A stretch of 64,000 nt of DNA from Basidiobolus meristosporus CBS 931.73 (GCA_002104905.1 MCFE01000467.1:1-64000); one strand, 5' to 3'; positions 46,127-57,214 are shown, counted from the first letter of the stretch. A program made the numbers and translations. Notes: generated from the sequence alone by a model not told the origin.

Positions 46127-46547
46127 TTTTGAATGAATAGGGAAGAGAGAGGCGGATTGTAGGCCCCGCTCAAAATCTTCACTTTATACCTTGGCCGCTT
46201 GCAACAGCCGATCCCATTTGTCTAATCGAAATTTGATTTCGGCAAGTACTTTGCTTAAGGTGAGTGCATATTCACCAATAGCGGAGTTCCGATGCGATTT
46301 CTCGGCTGGACAGCTTGGTTCCTAGGGCAATAAAGGCGATTGCCGCTGCTGATTGGCCAGCACGGACACCAACATGCATAGGGTAATTGGTGGAATCCCC
46401 CGGGTTTTCCCGGCCATCCCCAAACGTTGGATTAGCCATTTGGGTGGCAGCGTTAGGAGCCCCACACAAATCCACCACTAGTTCGTAGGGAAATGATAAT
46501 GATTGCGTTTAATTAAAACAACACAAGGATGATTAAATAGGTTTAGC
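46127..46547. promoter_or_regulatory. Cytochrome c promoter region, TATA at 46183-46188 (minus)
   Basis: TATAAA on the minus strand lies 57-62 bp from the cytochrome c ATG. The remainder (to the stop of the CFEM-like gene) has no recognised gene; the minus frame at 46272-46478 has no motif. Confidence 0.5.
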
Positions 46548-47024
46548 TCAGATTTGGTAGGCACCAATGATAACAAAGGCTATGGCTAGCAGGGTTTGGT
46601 AGGATGCCCCTGGGAGCGTGGTTGATGCATTCAGGATCGGGTTGACAGATGGTTTGTTCATGGAGGGGTCTGCCGAGGAGGAAGGGTTGGGGAGTGTCGC
46701 GGTGGGGCTGATGAGCGAGGGGGTTGCTGTCACCTTGGAGCACCATTTGGTAACCTCCTGTTGTTGTGAGCTTCCAATAGATGAAATGCTAGGATCGCGA
46801 GAGCAGAACGAGATACATTGCATCAGGTTCTGAGCTTGCTTACAGTGGCAAGAGAAGTCAGTCTCCATGCACTGGGCACTCATAGCATTGTTGCGACAAA
46901 GGTTGTAAGTGTCGGCTGCCTCGCACTTGCTACCCACTGCGGGCACTGCTGGAAGATAGGAAACAGCTGCGTTGGCTGTCATGAAGTAAAAGAAGAGCGA
47001 GAGAGCAAGGAGGGAGACTTTCAT
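46548..47024 (-). CDS. Secreted, GPI-anchored, CFEM-like cysteine-rich protein
   Basis: The 158-residue intronless protein has a signal peptide (residues 1-19, hydrophobic LLALSLFFYFMTANA). A region with eight cysteines (about 33-95) has the spacing C-x8-C-x8-C-x6-C-x-C-x8-C-x3-C. The core CMETDFSCHC matches the CFEM hallmark of an Asp before a CxC pair. A Ser/Thr/Pro-rich stalk follows, and a hydrophobic C-terminal end (LLAIAFVIIGAYQI) is typical of a GPI-anchor signal. CFEM proteins sit at the cell surface and some bind haem through that Asp. The P-x-C start of classical CFEM is not exact, so the family call is moderate. A TATA (47072-47077, minus) lies ~48 bp upstream. Confidence 0.75.
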   Translation of the reverse strand: MKVSLLALSLFFYFMTANAAVSYLPAVPAVGSKCEAADTYNLCRNNAMSAQCMETDFSCHCKQAQNLMQCISFCSRDPSISSIGSSQQQEVTKWCSKVTATPSLISPTATLPNPSSSADPSMNKPSVNPILNASTTLPGASYQTLLAIAFVIIGAYQI

Positions 47025-47433
47025 GATGAATATTGGTTCTAGTGTGTTGGTTGATGTGGATTGAACCCTCTTTTATACAGTCGCAGGTACTTCCCTAGAA
47101 GCCCTGCTGTTGACCGAACGCGTTGCTTTACCTTAGCATCGCCCTGCATTGTGCACTCAACTGTTCACACTATGATATTTCGATGCTCAGGCACATCTGG
47201 TGGATATTCCCAGCATTACAGCCGATACATTCTGTTCTGCTAGGTGGCATGAAGCTACAGCCGAAAAGGGAGCAATTCTAAACCATTCCTAGTAAGATCG
47301 GCATTTAGTACAGTTCAGTCCCCCTGATTCTGTGACGGCAGTCGACACCGGCAGATTTCTTGGTGGTGACTGCTTATCCTCCCTTTTTTATTCCAATTTA
47401 AGCTTATGCCTCCATTGGGTTTCCTTTGTAATC
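47025..47433. promoter_or_regulatory. Divergent intergenic region, TATA at 47072-47077 (minus) for the CFEM-like gene
   Basis: A minus-strand TATAAA lies about 48 bp before the CFEM-like ATG. No separate gene is visible in the 409 bp. Confidence 0.45.
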
Positions 47434-48279
47434 ATGAGTGAACTCACCCAACGCAAAGCGACCCAAACAGAAGAAAAGTCCAAAAGTATCAACGTTAAAG
47501 GTTCTCAACATCCTCCAAAGTCACTCTTGAGGCTCATGAAGGATGCAAGGAACCTGGTACTTGCCCTGGTGGCTTTCTTCTTAGTTACGTCGTATCTCCT
47601 CACTGGCACCTTCACCTGGGGCGTTCAAAGCAAATACACCAACTGGAGTAATTGGATCCCAGTAAGTCCGCCCTATTCTTCACCTCCATTGGGAGTGAAT
47701 GTTCTCTGACTTGCCGTGCTCTGTGTGAATATAGAGAAAGAAGCTACTGCTTTCCGAGTCGGAGCTTAGTCTGTACAACGGGGAGGATCCCAAACTTCCG
47801 GTGTACATAGCCATAGAGTAGGTTGGATTTGGAGGCGCAGACATATACTTTGGTTAAACAAACATTCCTTCTTTACAGTGGAGAGGTATATGATGTTACC
47901 CCTGGAAAGGAGTTCTATGGAAAGGTGCATGTGGTTGCTTCGTACTATCGTCTGACAACCCAACATTGAGCAATTCGTTTCTTTTTAGGGGGGTGGGTAC
48001 GGATTCTTTTCTGGACGGGACGCAAGCCGTGCTTTCGCAACCGGCTGTTTTAAGGAGCATCTTACATACGATTTACGTGGGTTGTCATTGGCTCAACTTG
48101 AGGTAAATCGTATATTACTTTCATATATTCTAGGTTCTAAACTGAGACCAATTACATAGAGCTTGAAAGGATGGAAGGAATTTTACAGCAACCATCACAG
48201 TTATTTTCACGTAGGAAGGGTAGTCCACCCACCCATCGACCCAAAGTCCCCAATCCCAGTGGATTGTAATGCTCCATAG
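47434..48279 (+). CDS. MAPR-type cytochrome b5-like haem/steroid-binding membrane protein
   Basis: Exons are 47434-47661, 47735-47817, 47879-47924, 47989-48102 and 48160-48279, joined in phase. A single membrane span lies at about residues 37-60 (LVLALVAFFLVTSYLLTGTF). The cytochrome b5-like domain follows: ELSLYNGEDPKLPVYIAI, DGEVYDVTPGKEFYG, GGGYGFFSGRDASRAFATGC and a WKEFYSNHHSYFHVGRV end. The Asp/Tyr pattern (Y-x-G...DASRA) is that of the membrane-associated progesterone receptor (MAPR/Dap1) group. The His pair of true cytochrome b5 is absent. Dap1-type proteins bind haem and support P450 enzymes in the ER. The C-terminus is short. Confidence 0.87.
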
Positions 48280-48460
48280 CCTGTTGGATCAACCCATCAG
48301 CGATATAGACAGATGTCTATGTGATGAAATAAAGCAATGCCAATGCGATACCCATAAATCATCGCCATCTTGGGGAGAGCAGTCATCCATATAAATAGCT
48401 GATGATTGGTACAAGAAAATTTCGTTTTTTCATCAAATCAGATAGACGTCAAGCATATAT

Positions 48461-51109
48461 ATGTTTCGTAGAGGATACATTGCACTTGCACCTGACTATT
48501 GGGGCTCGGCATCAGTTAGACTCACGAGAGCACACCTAGATAGAATAGTGAGGCGCCACCAGAGCTCTTTAGTCGAGAGTTTAGAGTCGAATCTACTAGC
48601 CAAAAATCGGGAAAATGCTTGGTCCAATTTCAATCAGCTCCTGAACTCCGGGAAAGAAAATGGTATCAAAGCAAGTCAATACTCAAAGCTGCTTGAATTG
48701 GTGGTTTCTGTACCAAGGGTGAGCATTACGGAGCGAGCAAGAGGCCAGAAGATTCTGCTTTCCATGCAAAGGAACCAAGTTCGATTTACAAATTGTACAG
48801 AGTACGCTTCACTGATTTTGTTTCATGCGAAGAACGGAAGAATCGATTTGATCAAAAGAACATTGGCTGAGATGAAGAGACAAGGTATCGAACCCGACGC
48901 CTCAATATATCACTACTGGATAAAAGAAACCATCCCCCGAAACTTTTCTGCCGGACTCGAGGTCATAAAATACATGGAAGCGTGTGGAGTGAAGCCGGAA
49001 CTTCCCACCATAGAGATTCTACGGAAGGCAGCTCTTGAGAAAAACGAGCTTGAGACGCTAACTAAGATCGAGGAAAAGTTCGGTAACCTGAGGGCGCAGG
49101 AGGGTACGCAAGCATACGCCGCTCAAATCGAAAATTATACACGGGCTCTAGAGATCAAGAAGGCGGAGGGGCTTTTTGAGGTGATGAAGCAAGCAAAGGT
49201 GTCACCAGACTCCCTGACGTATAATTCGATGATCCGAATGTATGGGAGGGTAAGGGATTACGAGAGCGTTCTCTCACTATACAATGCCGTGAGGGCTGCT
49301 GGGCTCCGGTTGACAGAATCGTCCTACAATTACACGGCTATTTCGCTAGCCAGTTTCTCCAGACTTGACGAAGCCCTGAAGGTTCTAGAGGAGATGGCGG
49401 CGCGGAGATTGCGTCCGGACCAACACTGTTATGACCTGGTTGTTCGTGAACTACTCACTGTGTCTCGGCCAGTCGACGCGTTTAACTTGTATCGGCAAGC
49501 GCTCGACTCGAAGACCTTGTTGTCAGTGAAGACGTTCACTAGGTTGATCCATCATCAATTAAAGCAGAGGAACAGCACCGAGGCCATGCAAATATATCAA
49601 GACATGCTTCAACAGGGGATCACGCCCGACGCCAGGGTATTGACGGTTTTGGTGGAAGTTCAAAGTAGATTTGGCTGTACCGACCATGCTGATTTCCTAT
49701 GGAATGAGGTTCGGAGACACAAGGTTCAAATGGACGACTACCTTTGCAATACGCTGCTCAATGCATGCATTAGAAACTCCTCCAGTGAATCGGCAGTGGA
49801 GGTGTTTGAGGCAGGCCGGCGGCTCGGGTATAGTTTCGATCGGAGTGTGTATCGTGCTCTTCTCCAGCTTTGCCTGAATGGAAATCAACTTGATGCCGCC
49901 AAACGAATTCTGTCACCTCCAACCCTTGAGCCAAAGGTCGACATAGTCACGTGCACAATGCTGCTTCGCTCTTTTGCGGACCAATTTGATCTAGATGGCG
50001 TTCGAATGGTCCACAGATTGATCGACTCCAACAATGTCCAGTTGGACATCATTGCACTGAATACCCTGCTAGATTCCTATGGCAAGTGCGGAATATTGCG
50101 AGAGGCCGAGAGGCTTTTCTCTGCCCATCTTGCACCCAATAGCTATCCCAAGTTGGATACCATTTCGTACAACACCATGATTCGTAGCTATACCCTAAGA
50201 AACATGTTTGCCCAGGCCGACGATACGTTGGAGTCAATGATCAGCGCGGGGTTATTGCCAAGCACTGTGACCTTCAATACCTTGATCGCTGGATACATCA
50301 GACATGGGGACTTGGCTCGAGCCGAAAGTCTCGTTCTTAGGATGCAGAAACTAAAAATCCCCAGGAACACCGTCACCTTCAACACCATGATACTCGGCTA
50401 TATGTCAGATTCCAATATTGACGCGGCGAGTAGCAGCTACAAGGAAATGCTGGCTCTTGGAGTCAAGCCTGATGTCCAGACCTTTGATACACTTATCCAC
50501 GGTTGCATGAACCACTCTCGCTTTACCCAGGCGAGGCAGTGGTTTGAAGAGATGGCCAGGACTGACACTCAGCCTACGATTGAGACGTTTAACACCTTCA
50601 TGAACGGATATCTCAAAGCCTATCGGATAGATGACGCCCTCCGGGTATTCGATGATCTGTACACCCGTCTACCAATCGCCCCCACTGTCGTCACTTACGG
50701 CATCCTGATGAACTGCTGGAGTTACGCGAAAAACCATGAGAAGGTACTCGCTATGTGGAGCAAACTGCAAAGCGAGCCCAATTTCGCCCGGTGGGATCCA
50801 ACCGGATGCATCAGTGTACTCTTGGATTCATGTGGGGTGAATGCCGACCTCGACGAGCTGGAGAAGCGGTGGTCGGAAGTCAACGCCCTCAATGTACCTC
50901 TGAGCGAGAACAATTATGCATCCTACTGTGAGGCCTTGGTCCGTTGCCGCCAGCGCAACAAAGCAGTCGAAGTGCTGGAGTCATGGCATCAAAAGAACGG
51001 TAAGATCAGTGGTAAAACCGGGGAGGTGATGCTGAAGTTGCTTTCACATGACAAGCCTCTGGCCGCGAGAATCAAGAGGTGTCTTCACAATGATACGACA
51101 GAGCAATAA
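48461..51109 (+). CDS. Pentatricopeptide repeat (PPR) protein, probably mitochondrial
   Basis: The 882-residue intronless protein is built largely of 35-residue PPR helix pairs. At least 15 are visible from about residue 110 to the end, with the pattern TYNSMIRMYGR...A..L...M...GI.PD (for example VTFNTLIAGYIRHGDLARAE and VTFNTMILGYMSDSNIDAA). PPR proteins bind RNA base by base. In fungi they control mitochondrial mRNA stability or translation, as Pet309/Cya5 and Ppr proteins do. The N-terminus is Arg/Ser-rich and poor in acids, consistent with import. The target cannot be told from sequence alone. A TATAAATA (48390-48397) lies 64 bp before the ATG. It converges on ATG4. Confidence 0.92.
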   Translation: MFRRGYIALAPDYWGSASVRLTRAHLDRIVRRHQSSLVESLESNLLAKNRENAWSNFNQLLNSGKENGIKASQYSKLLELVVSVPRVSITERARGQKILLSMQRNQVRFTNCTEYASLILFHAKNGRIDLIKRTLAEMKRQGIEPDASIYHYWIKETIPRNFSAGLEVIKYMEACGVKPELPTIEILRKAALEKNELETLTKIEEKFGNLRAQEGTQAYAAQIENYTRALEIKKAEGLFEVMKQAKVSPDSLTYNSMIRMYGRVRDYESVLSLYNAVRAAGLRLTESSYNYTAISLASFSRLDEALKVLEEMAARRLRPDQHCYDLVVRELLTVSRPVDAFNLYRQALDSKTLLSVKTFTRLIHHQLKQRNSTEAMQIYQDMLQQGITPDARVLTVLVEVQSRFGCTDHADFLWNEVRRHKVQMDDYLCNTLLNACIRNSSSESAVEVFEAGRRLGYSFDRSVYRALLQLCLNGNQLDAAKRILSPPTLEPKVDIVTCTMLLRSFADQFDLDGVRMVHRLIDSNNVQLDIIALNTLLDSYGKCGILREAERLFSAHLAPNSYPKLDTISYNTMIRSYTLRNMFAQADDTLESMISAGLLPSTVTFNTLIAGYIRHGDLARAESLVLRMQKLKIPRNTVTFNTMILGYMSDSNIDAASSSYKEMLALGVKPDVQTFDTLIHGCMNHSRFTQARQWFEEMARTDTQPTIETFNTFMNGYLKAYRIDDALRVFDDLYTRLPIAPTVVTYGILMNCWSYAKNHEKVLAMWSKLQSEPNFARWDPTGCISVLLDSCGVNADLDELEKRWSEVNALNVPLSENNYASYCEALVRCRQRNKAVEVLESWHQKNGKISGKTGEVMLKLLSHDKPLAARIKRCLHNDTTEQ

Positions 51110-51213
51110 TAAAGATCATATTGTATTGCTAACTATCGCTTTATTAAATGGTCAACGGCGTTATTGTGATTGAGCGTGTGAAGGCAAATAAGTGTAGAGG
51201 GGGTCGATGCTAC

Positions 51214-53077
51214 TTAGTTCACCATCTCAAACCCTTCCTCAAACGTGTCGAATTCCTCGTCCGAAAGGTACATCGGGGTATCGCGGGCCACGGCCAAGAT
51301 GGGTGCCTCGCACTCTTTGCTCAGCTACAAACGAAGGGAAGTTAGACCGATGCCTGTCTGATTCTGCTGCACTCAGATACCTCTTCCAGCCTTTGAAGGA
51401 ACAGATCGATGTCTGCTTGGTCTCGACAATAGAAGCCAAACAGCATGCACGGGTCAATCTTCTGGATGTTGATGGTGCGGATCTCGCTGCAATGGTACGT
51501 CGACAGCTCCTAGCAGTATTCTTAAGTAACGAAGTGTGGCGCAGCAATCGATGGGACCTACCTCTTCGGTGAGTTTGGTCGATGTTGCCGGACGAGGATA
51601 GTGGGGATCTAGGTAATACAGCGAGTCGCCTTCAACAAAGGTGTTAGCCGTGTGCTGGAGATGCGAATTGGTAGCGTACCTTCATATGCAAGAAAATATA
51701 GAGATGCCGAAGGTTTCCCGCTAGCAAACGAATAGAAATTATTAGATCAGTCCGGATCGACGGGGCTATCATCCAGGACACTACCCAGCAATACCAAGGC
51801 TCTGAGGCAATCCTAGCAGTTTCTATTCTCAAGTTAGATGGATGATGGTTTGGCGGAATGGGGCCATTACGGGTTACCTTGATGCCATGGAAATATATTG
51901 GGTTCAGGGTGTTGATTCCAAGTCGCGTAGGAAGCAGGACTAACAGTGGCTTATTGCCTTGGGTCAACATCCTTAACTGGTCTTTGTAGATTACGCTGTC
52001 CGTGGCGACGTACACTCCAAGATCTAGAGGTTGGTAAGAGTTTACCAACGCCCTTGACCACGACTATCGTAAGTACACCGTATCAAACACCAGCACACAT
52101 AGGGCAGATTACCTGATGGCCTGCGATGCGGTAAATGGGCCAAACCATTCGCCGATGTTCTTTCCTAATTGTCTTCCTTGGATACAAAAGTTATGCAGGG
52201 AGAAGGGGGTCTGGCTGTTTAGATCATCCAGAAACAGACGGACTATCTAGAGGGATTCAACTGATCAGCACCGGTGGTCCTCTCAAGTGGACGCCTGGAA
52301 CAAACCTGAACATAAGTTCGTTCCTTCTCGGATGAGGTGCAATTCTTGCGCCACCCTGGAGAGCTGTTGTTAAATACTGTTAGGCTAGAAGTCGATGCCA
52401 CTGGACACATTACCTCTCCCCAGCTTCTGCATCACAAGTGCCTGCCCCAATAACATTTGAGCCGACCGCAACATGCACCCCCATCCTACGTCCGACACGT
52501 ACTCCGAAGGTCGAATCGCTGGGAACCCTGTTCGATAGGTGAACCACAGCCGGGACTTGAAGTCCTCGATAAACTCCAAAGGGTACTTCTCTTTGGTCTC
52601 CGCCAGCTGACTACGAGTGAAAGCATACGTCTCCCCAAGCATGTGAATAGTCCTATCGTCTGGTTCACCACCGGAAAGTTTTCCTGGAATAAGAGGCTTA
52701 ATCCAGTCTGTTATACGGTTACTCGCCACCTCTGCTGCTCCCTGGATTCTTCGGAGAGTGCTGTGACCGGCCTGATACAAAGTTCGATCGTTGAGTTTGA
52801 AAAAGCCATTGATCGCTTGGCCGCGGTCCTCAGCGGGGAGATTCGTTTCGGTTACAGGGGAATTACCAAGAATATCGATGTCAAGTAGCTCCTCTTCAAC
52901 GAAGGGAGGTTCGGCTCGCTTGGAGGTGCCGCAATCTTCAGTGGAGGCCGGTTTTTTTGCCAACACCTCCCCTACTGCTGAAGCACCGGATTCCGTGAGC
53001 AACAATAGACTTGACATTGAGTGAGGACTTGGGTTAGAGGAGTCCTCGGTTGAATGAGCAGGCTTGAAAGTCTCCAT
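51214..53077 (-). CDS. Autophagy cysteine protease ATG4
   Basis: About ten exons (minus) run from ATG 53077 to TAA 51216-51214; the first are 53077-52414, 52355-52306, 52246-52113 and 52052-51878. The C54 peptidase signature is complete: FTYRTGFPAI, the catalytic Cys in DVGWGCMLRSAQMLLGQAL (about residue 210), PFSLHNFCIQG with GEWFGP, LPQSLGIAG/GKPSASLYFL, and the Asp/His of YLDPHYP. A C-terminal FEEGFEMVN with acidic context is typical. ATG4 trims and recycles ATG8 from phosphatidylethanolamine in autophagy. The N-terminal ~100 residues are Ser/Pro-rich and variable. Several later exons rest on conserved motif joins, so their exact ends are less sure. Confidence 0.9.
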
Positions 53078-53742
53078 AGACTAGTGGATTAGATCAAAGC
53101 CAAGGAGATTGTTGACAGACGGTGGCAATAAAAGGGACTTTTACCAAGTGTTTATCAAGGAAGCGATGTTGTAGATCTACCCTGACTTCTCAACACTCAA
53201 GGAAACGCTATCTTAGAGAAGGGGCGTGGTGAGTCTAGGCTACGCGCCGGAGTAGGCGACAATTCAAGCGTGTGTAGTGTATATCTGTGGGATGGTAGTA
53301 CACGTGGAGGGTACTCTCCTATGATCTCATTCACTGTCACGGAAGGAAACGAAGTACCAGAAAGCTCTCCGGTAGTCAATAAAAGTGGACGATTACACCA
53401 TCACTACAGAAGTCCAGTTCGGATAATGTGACTGTGAGAAGTGGTTTAGATGAAGTTAAACTTATGGCACTTTGGTTAACTTAAGCGGACTTTAATGATT
53501 ATATAGCATAACACTACGGATGAAACAAATATGCAATCAATACGACAGATGATGGATTCTATTTCCCAGTGGTTCGTAAAGGTGAGCGGTGAGTGGGCCT
53601 AATATATATAATGAATCTATCGTTTCGACCCAAAATAAAGGCGAAATATATACAGTGAATTGAGTAGCGAGAGTGCGAATAAATTAAGATCACTCTGGAT
53701 CGTGTCACCCAGCGTCTAGTAATTGATGATTGTCGTCTCTAG
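53078..53742. other. Intergenic region between ATG4 and Ato-type genes
   Basis: These 665 bp hold the ATG4 promoter and the 3' region of the transporter. No gene, TATA or repeat was recognised. Confidence 0.5.
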
Positions 53743-54354
53743 TCAGACCTTGTCTGTTATCTCCGAGGTATCAACCTCAATAGTCTCCGGTGTCGACAAG
53801 ATCACGGTGGAGACGTACAACCCAACCACGGCGGCCATGATCTGAACAGCCCCGCCGACCTTGTAGCAGAATTCCACGCCAAACAGTTGAGCAATAGAGA
53901 GGAAAATCAGACTGATGAACAGAAGGAAGAAGGTGGTGAAGGAGGTCTTAGGCTGAGTGCGCCAAGCCGAGTAGGAGAACATGGCGTTTAGGATGACCCA
54001 AGCAAAGGTACAGATTCCCGTAGCTTTCATGTATGTTCCGTCGGTGTAAGACTGCTCTATTCCGGCTATAGGCAGGAAGTTGATACCAGTAGTAAACCAG
54101 AAGGCGCCGTAAATGGCAAACGCACAGCCACCAAAACTGTTTCCTCTGGCGAAATCCCACATACCGGCGCTGAATTGGCAGAGCCCGCCCATGAAGAAGC
54201 CCCAGCCGCAGATAACCGTCGCATTGTTGGTGACTATTCCGAGAGAGAGAAGGGCGAGGACGAAAGTGGAGATGGAGAAGCTGATGATGCCCAGGGCAGT
54301 GGGGTTGGCCTGTTTCTTCGGGGTATGGTGGCAGTTGCAGGTGCAGGTACTCAT
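53743..54354 (-). CDS. GPR1/FUN34/YaaH (Ato/SatP) family acetate or ammonium transporter
   Basis: The 203-residue intronless protein has six membrane spans, the norm for the family. The diagnostic NPTALG motif (residues 17-22) opens the first span. GWGFFMGGLCQFSAGMWDFARGNSFGG in the middle contains the second family signature (F-AGMW...N.FG). AcpA/Ato proteins and bacterial SatP move acetate/succinate, and yeast Ato1-3 are also tied to ammonium export. The N-terminus CTCNCHH is cysteine/histidine-rich, which is unusual and could bind metal or be palmitoylated. Placement in the plasma membrane is inferred from the family. Confidence 0.93.
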   Translation of the reverse strand: MSTCTCNCHHTPKKQANPTALGIISFSISTFVLALLSLGIVTNNATVICGWGFFMGGLCQFSAGMWDFARGNSFGGCAFAIYGAFWFTTGINFLPIAGIEQSYTDGTYMKATGICTFAWVILNAMFSYSAWRTQPKTSFTTFFLLFISLIFLSIAQLFGVEFCYKVGGAVQIMAAVVGLYVSTVILSTPETIEVDTSEITDKV

Positions 54355-55363
54355 TTTCGAAATAAGCAGAGAAATCTACGCGATGCTCGGACATCTGGGG
54401 AGGTTTTGTAGTCCCACCTGGCGATTCTTTCGGAATGGATTCCTTCGTTTTGGACCCGTTTCGAAATTCGCCTCACTGCATTTAGTGCACCGTGCCCAGA
54501 ATAGTCAACCGTCGAACTTCTGGAGTCAGCACCGCGGGCGAATTGGAGGCCTTCCTGAGGCGGGGCTCATCCATTGTTGATGGCACCAATCCCTTTTCCG
54601 GAGAAATCCCTGGATTCGAGCGAAGAGGGAGATAGAATTCCCAAAAGTGCTTGGCAGGTAAGGAATAAGCAGTTTTCAGTAAATAAGCATTCTAAATTGA
54701 GACCAATCTGCTGTGGATTTCAAGTGATGCAGTTTCTATAAATCGAAATCAACGCCGCTTAGCTAATTTACTTGGGGTGGATGTCCAATCGATGCTCCAC
54801 TGAGGAGCCAATTATTCAACTGGCTGTCTGTGGATGCGCCTCATGTCAAAAAATTCTAAATCGTGTTAGCTTATATAGGGGTGACACAGGATTGGTGGCC
54901 GATTTTTCAAGCTATCTGCCCTCGCGGTGGGTGCTCAGTCATCCACTAGAAAGAGGTGAACTTTGATGTCATGGTTCTACGCATAATCCATCGGTAACTG
55001 GTGATGAAGCTATGATCATTGGCAGGGGGATGACAAGCGATCTGAGCCTATTATTGTCAAACATCGCCAATGCTCATGGCGCTCGGCAAAAGCTGATTGG
55101 GGGGAAAAAAGCACTTTAGTAGACATGATTTAATCTATTCCATTTGACGGCTTAGAGTGCGTTTGTATGATCAATCGTGACGTTCAGATAAATGGTATAT
55201 ATCAAGCCAATCTGTAATTCAAATCTATATATGAATTAAGCGTGTATACCGCCTGTATATGAAATCTATATCAAATCGGTACATCGTCACGAAGTGATTC
55301 ATCATTCCAGGTATTTAAGTGCGCGCTGGCCACACCAACGTCTCTCAGCCAGCCCCCTTCAAT
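54355..55363. other. Intergenic region, 1 kb, between transporter and cyclin genes
   Basis: No gene was recognised; a plus frame at 54772-54966 starts with a non-ATG codon and has no motif. The last 200 bp are AT-rich with ATATAT stretches and TATTTAA at 55313, which may be the cyclin promoter. Confidence 0.5.
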
Positions 55364-56041
55364 ATGTTTGACAATAACGTAGTTGTTGCTACCCAGCATG
55401 TGATCGATCATTATTTTAGTTCCAAGCCGAAGGACCTTGTGCAGAGAGAGATAGTCCTGGGTAGCAAGCCGCTACCACACACCATCCTAACCAGATCCTC
55501 TCCAAACCTCGAGTGCCTCATCAAATCCCACATCATCAGCATCACATCAAACACCGTCAACCATCTGTTCGAGTGTGCCCTACCCAACCCCAGCATGCCC
55601 AACAACCTGCCGCAGCTAGACGCCTTCATCACGCGAGTATTTCGCCGCTCCAACCTACCCCTCAACAACCTCCTGACCGCGTTGCTGTATCTCGTCCGCC
55701 TCAAAGAATACCACCCGTCGTGCAAAGGGACACTCGGATCCGGACACCGACTGTTCCTCGCTGCATTGATGATGGCCAACAAATACCTGCACGACGGCGC
55801 CTATCACAACAAAACATGGCGAAAGATAGCGGACGGCTTCTACGAGCTGCAGGATCTCAATCAGATGGAGTCCGAGTTCCTCAGCCTGCTGAAATTCGAG
55901 TTGGCGGTGAAGCCTGCCGAGTGGGTGGAGTTCATGGACATCATGGATGGGAAGCTCACCCGAAGCTGGGCCCGGAAAGGCATCCAGGGCCCCAGAGGAT
56001 ATCTGTTCAAGAAGATGACTGCACACATGGACCTCAGCTAA
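55364..56041 (+). CDS. Pho85-type cyclin, Pcl group
   Basis: The 225-residue intronless protein carries one cyclin box of the Pho80/Pcl class at about residues 80-185. The recognisable blocks are LDAFITRVFRRSNLPLNNLLTALLYLVRL, the GHRLFLAALMMANKYLHDGAYHNKTWRKIADG segment and ELNQMESEFLSLLKFEL-like helices. It resembles Pcl1/Pcl2/Pcl9 more than Pho80, because the NKTW...I form matches the Pcl pattern. Such cyclins activate the Pho85 kinase at the G1 phase or polarised growth. The start is the first ATG; an upstream in-frame GTG at 55319 is not a credible start. A second Pho85-type cyclin lies 2.1 kb away. Confidence 0.88.
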   Translation: MFDNNVVVATQHVIDHYFSSKPKDLVQREIVLGSKPLPHTILTRSSPNLECLIKSHIISITSNTVNHLFECALPNPSMPNNLPQLDAFITRVFRRSNLPLNNLLTALLYLVRLKEYHPSCKGTLGSGHRLFLAALMMANKYLHDGAYHNKTWRKIADGFYELQDLNQMESEFLSLLKFELAVKPAEWVEFMDIMDGKLTRSWARKGIQGPRGYLFKKMTAHMDLS

Positions 56042-56278
56042 CCCCCCCCCTCTCACGTTAACCCGCTATGTATATTGTAACCCAGTAAGCTATGTAGATA
56101 TGAACATATATAAATTCCAGACGATACGAAATAAATCATTTCGGTGGCATATCATGGTCAAGGTTGGCTTTTCAAATGGTCAATTTAATCCGGATCTGGG
56201 TACGTGTGCAGAAGAAGAAATGAGGGTTGAAGTTCAATTATCTACTGGGTTATAAAAATACAAAATGGCCAGCTTTTA

Positions 56279-57214
56279 TTAGTTCGCCATGCTGGCGCGT
56301 AACTCGGCAAGTTCGGCATCCTCGTCCTCCTCTTCCTGGATCTTGCTGCGCACTAGATGGGTGGGATTTGGGTGAGTACGTGTTGGTCGAGGGGGTACAT
56401 TGGATGCTTGGTGGGTTGCTTACGAGGTTGATTTGGAACGCTGGGCATATGAACTGGAGGCGCCTCGGCTCCCAAGAGTTTCGAGTCGAGTTCTTCTTGC
56501 TCAAGCTCCTCAAGCTCGGCGTTAAGCTCGTCCTAGAGTTGAAATAGTAAGCAACTTGTGAAGAAGAGGTGAGTGGGAAAGAAAGGGGGTCATCTTCCCT
56601 GCGACATACCTCATCCATATCGTATCCAAAGCCAACAGGCTGGGAAATGGCGTCGGAAATCTCGTTGGCCAAGTCCATTTGCTCGCGGATCTCGTCCATT
56701 GTGGAGTCCACTTTGTCGATATCCCTTTTAAAAAAAAGGTGGGTGAGTAAGGTTCGGGCGGCACTCAAGGTACATAGAGTAACAATACAGTTTTCCGTGG
56801 ATGTTCTTCATGGCATCCGAACCAGCCTTCATGGCATTCATCGTTTCCAGATTTACGTTGGCACTCTCGATGGCCATCACTTGAGTCTCAATGGTCATCC
56901 GTGAGCCGGAGATTTTTTCGATCTGAACCTCGTATTGCTTCTTGCGCTTCAAGGCCATCAATGCAGCTAGATGGGAGGAAGGAGGAGAGGGGTAAGTCTC
57001 GGTTACGGACTCAACAGTACTGCCACACCATGACCCTTGATACGCTACCTCTCTTGTTTTTCGTAGCGTTGGCCTTGGCAACCTTCAGCTCGTTGTCGAT
57101 TTTGGTCTGCAGGAAATTCTCTCGCTTCTCAAGCATAAGAAGCGTCTCTCGTAAGCGAACGATGGCATCCTTGGGGGTGGACTTCGCCTTGGCCTTTCCG
57201 AAAAATAGATTCAT
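56279..57214 (-). CDS. ESCRT-III subunit SNF7/VPS32 (CHMP4-like)
   Basis: Five or six exons (minus) run from ATG 57214 to TAA 56281-56279. The N-terminal helices start MNLFFGKAKAKSTPKDAI and continue RETLLMLEKRENFLQTKID, ALMALKRKKQYEVQIEKISG and IETQVMAIESANVNLETMNAMK. The C-terminal regulatory part has DIREQMDLANEISDAISQPVG-like helix 5, LEELEQEELDSKLL and an acidic tail ending AELRASMAN. SNF7 is the main filament-forming ESCRT-III subunit, acting in multivesicular body sorting and membrane sealing. The same window encodes a Man1/Heh protein, which recruits ESCRT-III to the nuclear envelope. The genes are 32 kb apart, so this is not a cluster. Confidence 0.94.
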
